Program-made: the position numbers and the translations under genes
The notes under the pieces: model-generated
Told to the model about the DNA's origin: nothing
The model's database searches: none
What the model saw: only the letters and a program-made list of their open reading frames with translations
NCBI RefSeq assembly: GCF_903181435.1
Contig: NZ_CAEUHO010000001.1
Location: 2,170,001-2,234,000, forward strand
DNA length: 64,000 nt
Direction: 5' to 3'
Source of the DNA: Bacteroides acidifaciens
Lineage (GTDB): Bacteria > Bacteroidota > Bacteroidia > Bacteroidales > Bacteroidaceae
Shown: in pieces, positions 18,601 through 27,762 of the stretch
Position numbering within the stretch: position 1 is the stretch's first letter
How the letters are laid out: the number at the start of each line of letters is the position of its first letter

Positions 18601-21280
18601 AGGACGTTCAAGCAAATCTGACCCCAGCGGTATCAAAATGCTTGCATTCTCACTGAATAAGGATTCTTACGAAATAGGCGAAACGGCTACCGCCATTATC
18701 CCCGCAGCAGCCGGTGGTCGTGCGTTGGTATCCATCGAAAACGGTTCGACGGTACTTAAACAGGAATGGATAGAGGTATCCAGTCAGGGAGATACGAAAT
18801 ATAGCTTTAAGGTTATGCCGGAAATGGCACCGAACGTATATTTGCACATCAGCCTGTTGCAACCTCATGCACAAACGGTCAATGACTTGCCGATTCGCAT
18901 GTATGGTGTTGTCCCGGTATTCGTGACTAACAATCAGACTATACTGCAACCGCAGATACAGATGCCGGAAGTGTTGCGACCGGAAACGAGTTTCAATGTC
19001 AGCGTCAGCGAAAAGAACGGGAAGCCGATGACTTATACATTAGCTATCGTGGATGACGGTTTGCTGGATTTAACGAACTTCAAAACTCCCGACCCATGGA
19101 ACGACTTCTACTCACGCGAGGCACTCGGCATCCGGACATGGGATATGTATGATAATGTATTAGGAGCTTCCGCCGGAAGTTACAGTTCTCTTTTCAGCAC
19201 AGGTGGAGACGCTTCATTGAAGCCTGCCGACGCAAAGGCGAACCGTTTCAAACCGGTTGTTAAATTCATTGGGCCTTTCTATCTGGGAAAAGGCAAGCAC
19301 CAGACACATACACTGAAGTTACCGATGTATGTGGGTTCAGTGCGTGCCATGGTAGTGGCAGGACAGGACGGAGCTTACGGCAATGCAGAAAAAACGGCTT
19401 ATGTACGGACACCGTTAATGCTGTTGTCTACCTTGCCGCGTGTACTTAGCATCCAAGAAGAAATTACTGTTCCGGTGAATATCTTTGCCATGGAAAAGCA
19501 AGTGAAAAATGTAACCGTATCCATCCAAGCTACCGGTGGCGGAGTTCAGATTGTCGGTTCCACACAAAAGTCACTGACTTTCAACCAACCGGGCGACCAG
19601 CTTACTTTCTTCACACTAAAAACCGGCAGTAAGACAGGAAAAGCAACCATCCACCTCACTGCAAGCGGTGGCGGGCAGCAGACGAAAGAAACCATAGAAA
19701 TAGAGGTACGCAACCCGAACCCGGTTGTAACATTACGCAGCAGCCAATGGGTAGAAGCCGGACAGAGCGGTGAGCTGTCATACAGCCTTGCCGGTTCTTC
19801 CGATGATAATCATATCCAATTGGAAGTTTCCCGTATCCCGTCGGTAGACATCAGCCGCCGGTTCGACTTCCTGTATAACTACGAGCATCATTGCACGGAG
19901 CAATTGACTTCCAAAGCCCTGCCACTCTTATTCGTCTCCCAATTCAAGGCGGTAGATGAACAGGAAGCGGAGAAAATAAAAGCAAATGTGCAAGAAGCTA
20001 TCCGGCAAATTTATGCCCGCCAGCTTCCTAACGGTGGATTTATCTATTGGCCGGGAAATGCCGTTGCTGACGAATGGATTAGTTCATACACGGGAATGTT
20101 CCTGACGCTGGCACAAGAAAAAGGGTATGCCGTCCACTCCAATGTAGTGAATAAGTGGAAACGCTTCCAACGTGCAGCGGCCCAGAACTGGCGAATGCCT
20201 CAGGATGCAAACAACTGGCAGCAATGGCAGTCGGAACTGATGCAGGCTTTCCGTTTATATACGTTAGCTTTGGCGGGTGCACCGGAATACGGAGCTATGA
20301 ACAGGATGAAAGAACAGCAAGGTCTATCCATTCAAGCCAAATGGAGACTGGCAGCCGCTTATGCCCTGACGGGAAAGATGAAGCCTGCCGAAGAACTGGT
20401 GTACAATGCGGAGACTACTGTCACCCCCTACTCTTCTATGAACTGGATTTATGGTTCGTCCGACCGGGATGAAGCGATGATTCTGGAAACATTGCTTCTG
20501 ATGAACCGCGAACGGGATGCGCTTCAACAGGCTAAGAAAGTATCTGAGAATTTATCGCAAGAGAACTGGTTCAGTACCCAATCTACCGCATTCGCCTTGA
20601 TGGCAATGGGACGGTTGGCGGAAAAGCTGTCAGGCACACTGGACTTCACATGGACATGGAACGGTAAACAACAGCCTGCGGTGAAATCAGCGAAGGCAGT
20701 ATTTGAGAAAGCAATCTCCACTTCCCCGAAATCCGGAACAATCTCTGTAAAGAACCAAGGTAAAGGGGCACTGGGCGTAGATGTTATCACGCGCACACAA
20801 TTGCTGAATGATACACTACCTGCTATCTCGGATAATATACGGATGGATATAAGGTATGCAGATATGAACGGTACGCCTATATCAATAGATGATATCAGAC
20901 AGGGAACCGATTTTATCGCCATTGCCTCCATATCCAATATCAGTGGTACTTCGGACTACACCAATCTAGCACTGACACATATCATACCATCCGGCTGGGA
21001 GATATATAATGAACGGATGCTGGTTGCCGACACTGAAAGCCCCGACAATAAGGCAAGTTCTTCAAGAAACTCAATCAGCAAATATTCTTATCAGGATATT
21101 CGCGACGACCGCGTACTGACTTATTTCAACTTGCGCCGTGGAGAAACAAAAGTATTTACAGTCAGGCTGCAAGCGACTTATGCAGGAAACTTCATTCTTC
21201 CGGCTGTTCAATGCGAAGCTATGTATGACGCAACTGTACAGGCACGAAGCAAAGCGGGAAGAACGACGGTGAGCCGCTAA
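15644..21280 (+). CDS. Alpha-2-macroglobulin family lipoprotein (YfaS-like)
   Basis: An 1878-aa periplasmic protease trap: a bait region is cut by an invading protease, a thioester becomes exposed and the protein closes round it. The leader ends in lipobox FSAC (Cys28). A chain of macroglobulin-type beta domains follows, with family landmarks GFIYGERGVWRPGDTLHIS, PTGLWNAYVKVGG and LAIVDDGLLDLTNFKTPDPW. The thioester motif CTEQ is present (Cys about 1417, in YEHHCTEQLTSKALPL), followed by the alpha/alpha toroid. It precedes pbpC by 36 nt, the usual pairing, in which the defence against proteases is tied to cell-wall repair. The start at 15644 opens the signal peptide; an upstream TTG reading (15617) would begin at the promoter. 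Confidence 0.93.
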   Translation: MGQFKTRCSNIATGLFFLVMIIVSFSACTNSQKDITPSAEYAPYVNAYTGGVISQGSTIRIELTHDQPMVDMNNELKDNPFSFSPSLKGKAYWVSNNTIEFVPEEGTLKPGAFYEGTFQLGDFIEVDKKLKEFNFSFRVQERNFTIHTEPITITATQPDEVSIKGEIRFSDVVKKEEVEKMLTAGNGKSKSYPVEVTSTDNSTRYEFNINRIPRETEDYQLEIKANGKPARIDRTQSEEILIPAKDSFRFLTAERIDQPENGIEIVFSAPVSNTQDLKGLIEIPEVSSSITQIKDNKVFVYFETNKINKLTLNIHEGVKSNQEQTLGTSHSISFSELNLKPQVEMSTSAAILPDSKSLIIPFRAVNLYAVDLSVIRIFENNVLMFMQSNSLASANELRRSGRLVYKKTLWLGKDSSKDVHRWEDYSIDLAGLIHQEPGAIYRVVLSFRQEYSAYPCGGSDNQEMKFADSASDGLTKVSGNVLSEEDEAMWDVPEAYYYYYGATMDWSLYRWRERDNPCHPSYYMESGRTASCNVFASNLGMIVKKNSLNNLWIAVSNILDTKPVGKAQVTVYNFQLQVIGKGETNGDGLVEITTKGTPFIVVAESDKQKAYVRVVDGEEQSVSRFDAGGKDIQKGLKGFIYGERGVWRPGDTLHISFILEDREKRIPDNHPVALEIYNPKGQFYTKMISTQGMNGFYTFDVPTQADVPTGLWNAYVKVGGTTFHKGLRIETIKPNRLKITLALPQVLQSTDKEFYAPLTSAWLTGATAARLKAKVEMSLSRVNTQFKNYGQYLFNNPATDFTTIKADVFDGVLDAEGRAGVTLKLPAAANAPGMLNASFTTRVFEPGGDASIYTQSVPFSPFTSYVGINLNQPKGKYIETDKDHVFDVVTVNPEGKPVSRSNLEYKIYRISWSWWWENSDESFSSYINSSSITPVASGNLQTNGGKASFKFRVDYPSWGRYLVYVKDKESGHATGGTIYVDWPDWRGRSSKSDPSGIKMLAFSLNKDSYEIGETATAIIPAAAGGRALVSIENGSTVLKQEWIEVSSQGDTKYSFKVMPEMAPNVYLHISLLQPHAQTVNDLPIRMYGVVPVFVTNNQTILQPQIQMPEVLRPETSFNVSVSEKNGKPMTYTLAIVDDGLLDLTNFKTPDPWNDFYSREALGIRTWDMYDNVLGASAGSYSSLFSTGGDASLKPADAKANRFKPVVKFIGPFYLGKGKHQTHTLKLPMYVGSVRAMVVAGQDGAYGNAEKTAYVRTPLMLLSTLPRVLSIQEEITVPVNIFAMEKQVKNVTVSIQATGGGVQIVGSTQKSLTFNQPGDQLTFFTLKTGSKTGKATIHLTASGGGQQTKETIEIEVRNPNPVVTLRSSQWVEAGQSGELSYSLAGSSDDNHIQLEVSRIPSVDISRRFDFLYNYEHHCTEQLTSKALPLLFVSQFKAVDEQEAEKIKANVQEAIRQIYARQLPNGGFIYWPGNAVADEWISSYTGMFLTLAQEKGYAVHSNVVNKWKRFQRAAAQNWRMPQDANNWQQWQSELMQAFRLYTLALAGAPEYGAMNRMKEQQGLSIQAKWRLAAAYALTGKMKPAEELVYNAETTVTPYSSMNWIYGSSDRDEAMILETLLLMNRERDALQQAKKVSENLSQENWFSTQSTAFALMAMGRLAEKLSGTLDFTWTWNGKQQPAVKSAKAVFEKAISTSPKSGTISVKNQGKGALGVDVITRTQLLNDTLPAISDNIRMDIRYADMNGTPISIDDIRQGTDFIAIASISNISGTSDYTNLALTHIIPSGWEIYNERMLVADTESPDNKASSSRNSISKYSYQDIRDDRVLTYFNLRRGETKVFTVRLQATYAGNFILPAVQCEAMYDATVQARSKAGRTTVSR

Positions 21281-21316
21281 GGCAAGTCCGGTCGGTTCAT
21301 AGAACAAACCTAGTGC

Positions 21317-23674
21317 ATGAGAGTCAAGATATTGAATTTCTTCAAGAATTTATCCGTCACGAGGAAAGTAATGCTCGGCATCATTACTCTTCTCGTGTTC
21401 GGGTATATGTTTTGTCTTCCCCGCCAACTGTTCCATGTCCCCTATTCTACAGTCGTCACCGACCGTAATGAAGAATTATTAGGGGCACGTATCGCTTCCG
21501 ACGGACAATGGCGTTTTCCCCCACGCGAGACAATTCCGGAGAAAATCAAACAATGCCTCATCACATTCGAGGATAAGCATTTTTACCATCACTGGGGCGT
21601 CAACCCGCTATCTATCGGAAGAGCTGTCTATCAGAATACCAAGCATAAGCGCATCGTCAGTGGTGGAAGTACGCTGACGATGCAAACTATCCGGCTTGCC
21701 CGGAACGAATCGAGAACTTTCGGAGAGAAAATAATCGAAATGATTTGGGCTACCCGTCTGGAATTCCGGGCTTCCAAAGAGGAAATCTTATCCATGTACG
21801 TATCTCATGCACCTTTCGGTGGAAATGTAGTAGGACTGGATGCAGCCGCCTGGCGGTATTTCGGGCATTCGGCGGAAGACCTGTCATGGGCGGAATCGGC
21901 TATGCTTGCCGTGCTTCCCAATGCTCCCGCCATGATTCATCTATCCAAAGGGCGGAAAATGCTACTCTCAAAACGCAACCGTCTGTTGAAACAACTTCTT
22001 GAAGAGAAAATCATAGATTCATCGACCTACGAACTGGCTGTCACCGAACCGCTTCCCGACGAGCCGCATCCTCTTCCGCAGATAGCTCCGCATCTGGTCA
22101 GCCATTTTTATAAAGAGAGAAACGGGCAATATACCCGTTCTACCATCGACCGGGGGATTCAGACACATATAGAAGACTTGGCAGAACGATGGAGCAATGA
22201 GTTCAATCGGAGCGATATCCGTAATCTGGCCATTCTGGTGATTGACATACCCGCCAATCAAGTGATAGCCTATTGCGGAAATGTACATTTCGACCGGAAG
22301 CAGAGCGGCAACCAAGTCGATGTGATTCAAGCCCCCAGAAGTACAGGGAGTATTTTAAAACCTTTTCTATATTATGCCATGCTGCAAGAAGGTTCCCTGT
22401 TGCCCGATATGCTATTGCCGGATATACCTATTAATATAAACGGCTTTACTCCCCAAAATTTCAGTTTGCAATATGAAGGAGCTGTCCCGGCTTCGGAGGC
22501 ACTTGCCCGCTCACTGAATATCCCTGCGGTGACGATGTTGCAAAGATACGGCGTACCCAAGTTCCACAACTTCCTGCAACAGACCGGGTTTAAAACCATC
22601 ACCCGCCCCTCATCCCATTACGGATTATCACTGATTCTCGGGGGAGCGGAAGCTACTTTATGGGACGTGACAAATGCTTACGCCCAAATGGGACGGACGC
22701 TTGTCCCCGACTTGAGTCCAATACTTTCCAAAGAAAAAGAAGCTAAGATTACAGAAGCGAAAGAGGAAGAAGAAAAGGAAGGAAAGGAGACAGCCCGACA
22801 TACATACATTTGGGACAAAGGCGCTGTATGGCAAACATTCAACGCTCTGAAAGAAGTAAACCGTCCCGAAGAAATAGACTGGAAATCTATTCCGTCCATG
22901 CAGACCATTGCCTGGAAAACAGGAACCAGTTACGGATTCCGGGATGCCTGGGCAGTTGGCGTCACTCCCCGTTACGCAGTCGGCGTATGGGTAGGAAACG
23001 CGACAGGTGAGGGAAAACCCGGACTGGTCGGCGCACAAACGGCAGGCCCCGTATTATTCGACATATTCAATTATCTGCCCTCTTCATCCTGGTTTGAACG
23101 CCCGACCGGTGTCTTTGTAGACGCTGAAGTGTGCCGTCAATCAGGGCATTTGAAAAGTCGTTTCTGCGAAGAAACGGACACCGTCCTTATCCTTCCTGCC
23201 GGACTGCGCACGGATGCCTGCCCGTACCATCACCTTATCACTCTAGCTGCCGACGAGAAACACCGTGTCTATGAGAGTTGCGCCAACACAGAACCCACCT
23301 TTCAAAAATCATGGTTCACCCTCCCACCCGTATGGGAATGGTATTATAAACAACACCACCCGGAATACAGGCCTCTCCCACCCTTCAAAGCAGGTTGCGG
23401 AGAAGATACTTTCCAGCCCATGCAATTCATTTATCCTCCAATCAACGCGCACATCAAATTGCCGAAACAACTGGACGGCAGCAAAGGATTCCTGACCGTC
23501 GAATTAGCACATACAGACCCCGATGCAACCGTATTCTGGCATCTCGATGATACCTATCTGATGCAAACGCAGGATTTTCATAAGATTTCCCTGCAGCCCG
23601 CTCCCGGAAAACATTCTTTGACAGCAGTGGATGGAGAAGGCAATACAGTTTCGACTACTTTCTTCATTGAGTGA
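21317..23674 (+). CDS. pbpC: Penicillin-binding protein 1C
   Basis: A 785-aa bifunctional peptidoglycan synthase anchored by one N-terminal helix (about 17-35). Glycosyltransferase domain (about 60-230): ITFEDKHFYHHWGVNPLSIG with the catalytic Glu, GGSTLTMQTIRL, and SMYVSHAPFGGN. Transpeptidase domain (about 300-590): Ser345-x-x-Lys348 in RSTGSILKPF, and KTGTSYGFRDAWAVG. The C-terminal domain (about 690-785) is the beta domain typical of PBP1C. It directly follows the alpha-2-macroglobulin gene and is probably co-transcribed with it. Confidence 0.95.
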   Translation: MRVKILNFFKNLSVTRKVMLGIITLLVFGYMFCLPRQLFHVPYSTVVTDRNEELLGARIASDGQWRFPPRETIPEKIKQCLITFEDKHFYHHWGVNPLSIGRAVYQNTKHKRIVSGGSTLTMQTIRLARNESRTFGEKIIEMIWATRLEFRASKEEILSMYVSHAPFGGNVVGLDAAAWRYFGHSAEDLSWAESAMLAVLPNAPAMIHLSKGRKMLLSKRNRLLKQLLEEKIIDSSTYELAVTEPLPDEPHPLPQIAPHLVSHFYKERNGQYTRSTIDRGIQTHIEDLAERWSNEFNRSDIRNLAILVIDIPANQVIAYCGNVHFDRKQSGNQVDVIQAPRSTGSILKPFLYYAMLQEGSLLPDMLLPDIPININGFTPQNFSLQYEGAVPASEALARSLNIPAVTMLQRYGVPKFHNFLQQTGFKTITRPSSHYGLSLILGGAEATLWDVTNAYAQMGRTLVPDLSPILSKEKEAKITEAKEEEEKEGKETARHTYIWDKGAVWQTFNALKEVNRPEEIDWKSIPSMQTIAWKTGTSYGFRDAWAVGVTPRYAVGVWVGNATGEGKPGLVGAQTAGPVLFDIFNYLPSSSWFERPTGVFVDAEVCRQSGHLKSRFCEETDTVLILPAGLRTDACPYHHLITLAADEKHRVYESCANTEPTFQKSWFTLPPVWEWYYKQHHPEYRPLPPFKAGCGEDTFQPMQFIYPPINAHIKLPKQLDGSKGFLTVELAHTDPDATVFWHLDDTYLMQTQDFHKISLQPAPGKHSLTAVDGEGNTVSTTFFIE

Positions 23675-23699
23675 GCATCAATTTTACTATCTTTGCACC

Positions 23700-24015
23700 A
23701 TGAAACAGCCATTAAAAGAAAACGGGGGACTACCGGTGTCTATCCTCTGGATACTTGCTATTGTGGCGGGTATCTCAGTAGCCAATATCTATTACGTCCA
23801 ACCTTTGCTGAATATGATACGCCACGAACTTGGCGAATCCCCGCGCCTCGAACCGTATCAATACGATTTTCATGACAACTTACTTCATCGGCGGTTCCAC
23901 GGGAACGTTCCTTGCCGGCAGCTTCTGGCAGTTGTACGGCTGGCATGGTGTTATCGGTGTTGGAGTCGTTTTAACCGGAATTTCATTATTAATTACGCTT
24001 TTCTATAAGAAATGA
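23700..24015 (+). pseudogene. MFS transporter, internally deleted and out of frame
   Basis: The first 47 codons encode a normal major-facilitator N-terminus (MKQPLKENGGLPVSILWIL... ANIYYVQPLLNMIRHELG), then the reading frame shifts by +1 and continues as the family's last helices (RINTIFMTTYFIGGSTGTFL, ASFWQLYGWHGVIGVG-like, ending in FYKK). About 280 residues in between are missing compared with a usual length near 390. The junction lies at about 23835-23845. The NIYYxQPLL motif places the parent among YgaY/DHA-like efflux carriers. Not functional. Confidence 0.8.
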
Positions 24016-24061
24016 GTCAACCAAATGAACGTTCAAACCGTTTATTAAAAAAATAAAGCCA

Positions 24062-24496
24062 ATGAAGTACGGAGTTAACAAGCAAATCTTACTAATCACC
24101 GCCGGCACTGTTTGGATTATTGCCGGTGCCAACATCTTGCGAATAGGAATTGTGACCTGGCTGAACAGCTCTCAAGAATGGATGTTCAAGATTGGAGAAG
24201 CAACCGTTGTTTTCTTATTATTCTTCATCCTGATTTTCAGAAGACTTTATTATAAGCATACCCGGCGTATCGAAGAAAAAAAAGAAACCCGCAACTGCCC
24301 TTTCTCCTTCTTTGATGTAAAAAGCTGGATAATCATGATATTCATGATTTCACTGGGAATCACCATCCGAAGTCTCCGCCTGTTGCCCGACAGTTTTATT
24401 TCTGTCTTCTACACGGGATTATCCATAGCACTGATTCTCACCGGAATACTATTCATCCGATACTGGTGGCTAAAACGTAAGACGATTCTCGACTAA
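24062..24496 (+). CDS. Four-helix membrane protein of unknown function
   Basis: A 144-aa integral membrane protein with four hydrophobic segments (about 8-28, 42-60, 87-105, 113-133). A conserved-looking basic loop (FRRLYYKHTRRIEEKKE) lies between helices 2 and 3, and there is an RSLRLLPDSFISVFYTGLS segment. I do not recognise a named family. Stand-alone gene between the MFS remnant and nhaC, with its own ATG 46 nt after the remnant. Confidence 0.6.
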   Translation: MKYGVNKQILLITAGTVWIIAGANILRIGIVTWLNSSQEWMFKIGEATVVFLLFFILIFRRLYYKHTRRIEEKKETRNCPFSFFDVKSWIIMIFMISLGITIRSLRLLPDSFISVFYTGLSIALILTGILFIRYWWLKRKTILD

Positions 24497-24575
24497 CGTT
24501 TACATCCGCCTATATTCCAATAAAATATAAACTTATAAAAGTTTTAATTAAAGAAACAGTACCAGAGAAGTTCAT

Positions 24576-26003
24576 ATGAAAAAAGCTCCTTCACCTTTTG
24601 TATCGCTGATACCAATTATCGTACTTATATCGCTGTTATTCGCCACTATCCGCACTTTCGGCAGTGATGCCCTGAGTGGTGGAAGTCAGGTATCACTGCT
24701 TACCACCACTGCCGTATGTATCCTTATCGGCATAGCGTTCTACAAAATCCCCTGGAAAGACTATGAGATAGCCATAACCAACAATGTGGCGGGAGTGACG
24801 ACAGCTATCATCATCTTGCTCATTATCGGTGCACTGAGTGGCATGTGGATGGTTAGCGGCATCGTGCCTACCCTGATTTATTATGGGATGCAAATCATCC
24901 ATCCCAGTTTCTTCCTCACCTCTACCTGCATCATTTGCGTGCTGATTTCGGTCATGACGGGTAGCTCGTGGACTACAATCGCTACTATCGGCATCGCATT
25001 GATGGGTATCGGCAGAGCACAAGGGTTTGAAGAAGGCTGGATTGCAGGAGCCATTATCTCCGGCGCCTATTTCGGAGATAAGGTTTCGCCTTTATCAGAA
25101 ACGACTATATTGGCGGCTTCCGTGACGGAAACTCCCCTGTTCCGCCATATCCGTTATATGATGATAACAACGGTTCCCTCCCTCATTATCACACTGATTA
25201 TTTTCACTGTGGCGGGACTCTCACATGATGCAAGCAATACGCAGCACATCACCGAGGTGGCAGCCGCATTGAATGAGAAATTCCATATCACCCCGTGGCT
25301 GCTGATAGTTCCTGTGGCAACCGGAATATTAATTGCCCGGAAAGTGCCATCTATCATTACCTTATTCCTGTCTACGCTGCTAGCCGGAATTTTTGCCTTA
25401 ATCTTTCAGCCGGATTTGTTACGGGAAATTTCGGGGATGGCTGCTTCCAGTGCCGATGCTCTGTTTAAAGGTCTGATGATGACTATCTACGGAGAGACAA
25501 ATTTGCACACGGACAATGCCGTTCTGACAGATTTAATCGCCACGCGCGGTATGTCGGGCATGATGAATACCATCTGGCTGATACTATGCGCAATGTGTTT
25601 TGGCGGGGCGATGACAGCCAGCGGTATGCTAGGAAGCATCACTTCCATCTTTGTCCGGTTTATGAAGAAAACGGTCAGTGTGGTTAGTGCAACGGTCTGT
25701 TCCGGCCTGTTTCTTAACTTGGCAACTGCCGACCAATATATCAGTATCATTTTAACCGGTAATATGTTCCGTGACATTTATGCTAAAAAAGGATACGAAA
25801 GCTGCCTGCTGAGCCGGACTACGGAAGATTCAGTAACCGTTACATCTGTGCTGATTCCCTGGAACACCTGCGGAATGACTCAGGCCACAATCCTGAGTGT
25901 GCCGACACTTGTGTATCTTCCCTACTGTTTTTTCAACATTATCAGCCCTTTAATGAGTATCGCCGTCGCAGCTATCGGATATAAAATTGCGCGACGTTCG
26001 TGA
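24576..26003 (+). CDS. nhaC: Na+/H+ antiporter NhaC-family
   Basis: A 475-aa inner-membrane exchanger that expels sodium against protons. About eleven to twelve hydrophobic helices; family marks include TGSSWTTIATIGIALMGIG, GAYFGDKVSPLSETTILAAS and the C-terminal NLATADQYISIILTGNMF and EDSVTVTSVLIPWNTCGM. This is the pattern of NhaC / malate-lactate-type antiporters, which are hard to tell apart by sequence. Start ATG at 24576; the 79-nt upstream gap is AT-rich. Confidence 0.85.
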   Translation: MKKAPSPFVSLIPIIVLISLLFATIRTFGSDALSGGSQVSLLTTTAVCILIGIAFYKIPWKDYEIAITNNVAGVTTAIIILLIIGALSGMWMVSGIVPTLIYYGMQIIHPSFFLTSTCIICVLISVMTGSSWTTIATIGIALMGIGRAQGFEEGWIAGAIISGAYFGDKVSPLSETTILAASVTETPLFRHIRYMMITTVPSLIITLIIFTVAGLSHDASNTQHITEVAAALNEKFHITPWLLIVPVATGILIARKVPSIITLFLSTLLAGIFALIFQPDLLREISGMAASSADALFKGLMMTIYGETNLHTDNAVLTDLIATRGMSGMMNTIWLILCAMCFGGAMTASGMLGSITSIFVRFMKKTVSVVSATVCSGLFLNLATADQYISIILTGNMFRDIYAKKGYESCLLSRTTEDSVTVTSVLIPWNTCGMTQATILSVPTLVYLPYCFFNIISPLMSIAVAAIGYKIARRS

Positions 26004-26070
26004 ACAATCTGGCATAGACTTTGTTTTTGCAATAAACGGACAACGTATTAAACCTAAACAAAAAAAAGTT

Positions 26071-26661
26071 ATGAAAAAGTTTATTGCATTATTAGCATTA
26101 GTATTAGTAAGTGCAAGCACGATGATGTATGCACAGGAAAGTAACGCAGCAGCACGCCGCGCAGAAAGAAAAGCTCAAAGAGATGCGGAAAGAGCTAAAC
26201 TCCGTGCCGAAGAACAGGTACAGGACATGGCAGCTTACCAACAAGCCGTACAGGCTTTGAAGAACAAACAGTTCGTTTTGGAAGCCAATCAAGTTATCTT
26301 CCGCAACGGCATGAGCGCGTTTGTTACTTCAAACACTAACTTCGTTCTGATGAACGGCAACAGAGCCACAGTACAGACTGCTTTCAACACTCCTTATCCC
26401 GGCCCTAACGGAATCGGTGGTGTCACGGTAGACGGTAACTCTTCGGACATGAAAATGAATGTCGACAAGAAAGGCAACGTGAACTGCTCATTCAGCGTTC
26501 AAGGTATCGGTATCTCCGCCCAAGTATTTATCACTATGAGCAGTGGAAGTAATAACGCTTCAGTTACTATCAGCCCGAACTTCAACAGTAACAATCTGAC
26601 ACTGAACGGAAATATCGTTCCGCTCGACCAGTCTAACATCTTCAAAGGACGTTCCTGGTAA
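26071..26661 (+). CDS. DUF4251 secreted protein
   Basis: A 196-aa exported protein: leader MKKFIALLALVLVSASTMMYAQ, a charged Ala/Arg-rich helix (AARRAERKAQRDAERAKLR) and then the DUF4251 beta domain (KNKQFVLEANQVIFRNG... FVLMNGNRATVQTAF... GPNGIGGVTVDG... VTISPNFNSNNLTLNGNI). Function unknown; widespread in Bacteroides. The ATG at 26071 opens the signal peptide; a longer in-frame reading would overlap nhaC. The gene ends 24 nt before a terminator. Confidence 0.8.
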   Translation: MKKFIALLALVLVSASTMMYAQESNAAARRAERKAQRDAERAKLRAEEQVQDMAAYQQAVQALKNKQFVLEANQVIFRNGMSAFVTSNTNFVLMNGNRATVQTAFNTPYPGPNGIGGVTVDGNSSDMKMNVDKKGNVNCSFSVQGIGISAQVFITMSSGSNNASVTISPNFNSNNLTLNGNIVPLDQSNIFKGRSW

Positions 26662-26684
26662 TCCGGATACAAGAATCTTATCAC

Positions 26685-26734
26685 AACTCCGCTACAAATC
26701 GCGCAAAATGCGTACATTTGTAACGGAGTTTTTT
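26685..26734 (+). terminator. Terminator of the DUF4251 gene, overlapping the next promoter
   Basis: AACTCCG(c)TACAAAT (26685-26699) pairs with ATTTGTA(a)CGGAGTT (26716-26730), one mismatch in 15, followed by TTTTTT. The right arm contains the -7 box of the next gene. Confidence 0.8.
26713..26720 (+). promoter_or_regulatory. -7 box for the LuxR-type regulator
   Basis: TACATTTG, a consensus match, 34 nt before the ATG at 26754. It is built into the right arm of the terminator hairpin. Confidence 0.5.
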
Positions 26735-26753
26735 ATTTATCCATTCTTTAATT

Positions 26754-27413
26754 ATGAGAGAATTCATCATCGCAGACAATCAGGATATCAGCAAGGCAGG
26801 AATCATGTTTCTGCTGAGTAAACAAAAAGAGGTATCCGCTCTTCTTGAAGTTGACAATAAGGCGGAGCTGATTCAGCAGCTACGATTGTATCCGCAAGCG
26901 GTGATTATCTTGGATTATACCCTATTCGATTTTGCCGGAGCAGATGAACTCATCGTCCTGCAAGAACGATTCAAAGAAGCCGACTGGATTCTATTCTCTG
27001 ACGAGCTTAGCCTTAGCTTTCTCCGACAGGTACTATTCAGCAGCATGGCTTTCGGAGTGGTGATGAAGGATAACTCCAAAGAGGAAATCATGACTTCCAT
27101 ACAATGTGCCACCCGCAAACAACGGTATATATGCAATCACGTCAGCAATTTACTGCTTTCGGGAAGTGCTTCTCCGGTAGCTGCATCAGTAGTGAACGAC
27201 CATTTACTGACACAAACGGAAAAGAATATCCTAAAAGAAATTGCGTTAGGAAAAACAACCAAAGAAATTGCGGCAGAGAAGAATCTCAGTTTTCATACAA
27301 TAAATAGCCATCGCAAGAATATCTTTCGTAAGTTGGGGGTGAATAATGTGCATGAAGCTACCAAGTATGCGATGCGGGCGGGAATTGTGGATTTGGCGGA
27401 ATATTATATTTGA
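26754..27413 (+). CDS. LuxR/NarL-type response regulator, orphan
   Basis: A 219-aa two-domain protein. The N-terminal receiver (about 1-120) has acidic residue D8 (IIADNQD), the phosphorylation-site Asp in VIILDYTLFD and the conserved Lys in VVMKDNS, although the receiver is somewhat divergent. The C-terminal LuxR HTH (about 150-215) is clear: LTQTEKNILKEIALGKTTKE, IAAEKNLSFHTINSHRKNIF and RKLGVNNVHEATKYA. Probably DNA-binding, activated by a histidine kinase encoded elsewhere; no kinase is adjacent. Confidence 0.85.
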   Translation: MREFIIADNQDISKAGIMFLLSKQKEVSALLEVDNKAELIQQLRLYPQAVIILDYTLFDFAGADELIVLQERFKEADWILFSDELSLSFLRQVLFSSMAFGVVMKDNSKEEIMTSIQCATRKQRYICNHVSNLLLSGSASPVAASVVNDHLLTQTEKNILKEIALGKTTKEIAAEKNLSFHTINSHRKNIFRKLGVNNVHEATKYAMRAGIVDLAEYYI

Positions 27414-27420
27414 GAGTAAT

Positions 27421-27762
27421 CTATTTCAGCCCATTCTGTTTCAAAAGCTGCTCAATTTCCTTTTCTGATATAGAAGCCCTGTCTGCTTTATCATAAATAT
27501 AGAGAAGATTTAAAACTGCATCCTGTTGGGAGACAATTAAAGTAAAAGTAAGCACTCTCGCTCCTCCACTTTTACCCTTACCTTTTGAAGTTATTTTCAT
27601 TCGAACCTTACGCAATCCATGCCCAAGGTCTATTCCTAGTTGAGGATTCTTTTCCAAGTCATCAATCAATAAAGCAAAATCCTCCTTAAAAGAAGCATAA
27701 TGTTTTGCCATTCGTTTAGCTTCTCGCTGAAATGTAGGCTTTACTATTATCTCATAATTCAT
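27421..27762 (-). CDS. RelE/ParE-superfamily toxin
   Basis: A 113-aa small basic protein with the RelE/ParE fold pattern: EIIVKPTFQREAKRMAKHY, the LIDDLEKNPQLGIDLGHGLRK helix-strand unit, KVRMKITSKGKGKSGGARVL and VLNLLYIYDKADRASISEKE at the end. Probably an mRNA endonuclease or gyrase inhibitor. The ATG at 27762 is preferred; it lies inside the 3' end of the antitoxin gene (11-bp overlap), a usual arrangement. Next to mnmA. Confidence 0.8.
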   Translation of the reverse strand: MNYEIIVKPTFQREAKRMAKHYASFKEDFALLIDDLEKNPQLGIDLGHGLRKVRMKITSKGKGKSGGARVLTFTLIVSQQDAVLNLLYIYDKADRASISEKEIEQLLKQNGLK

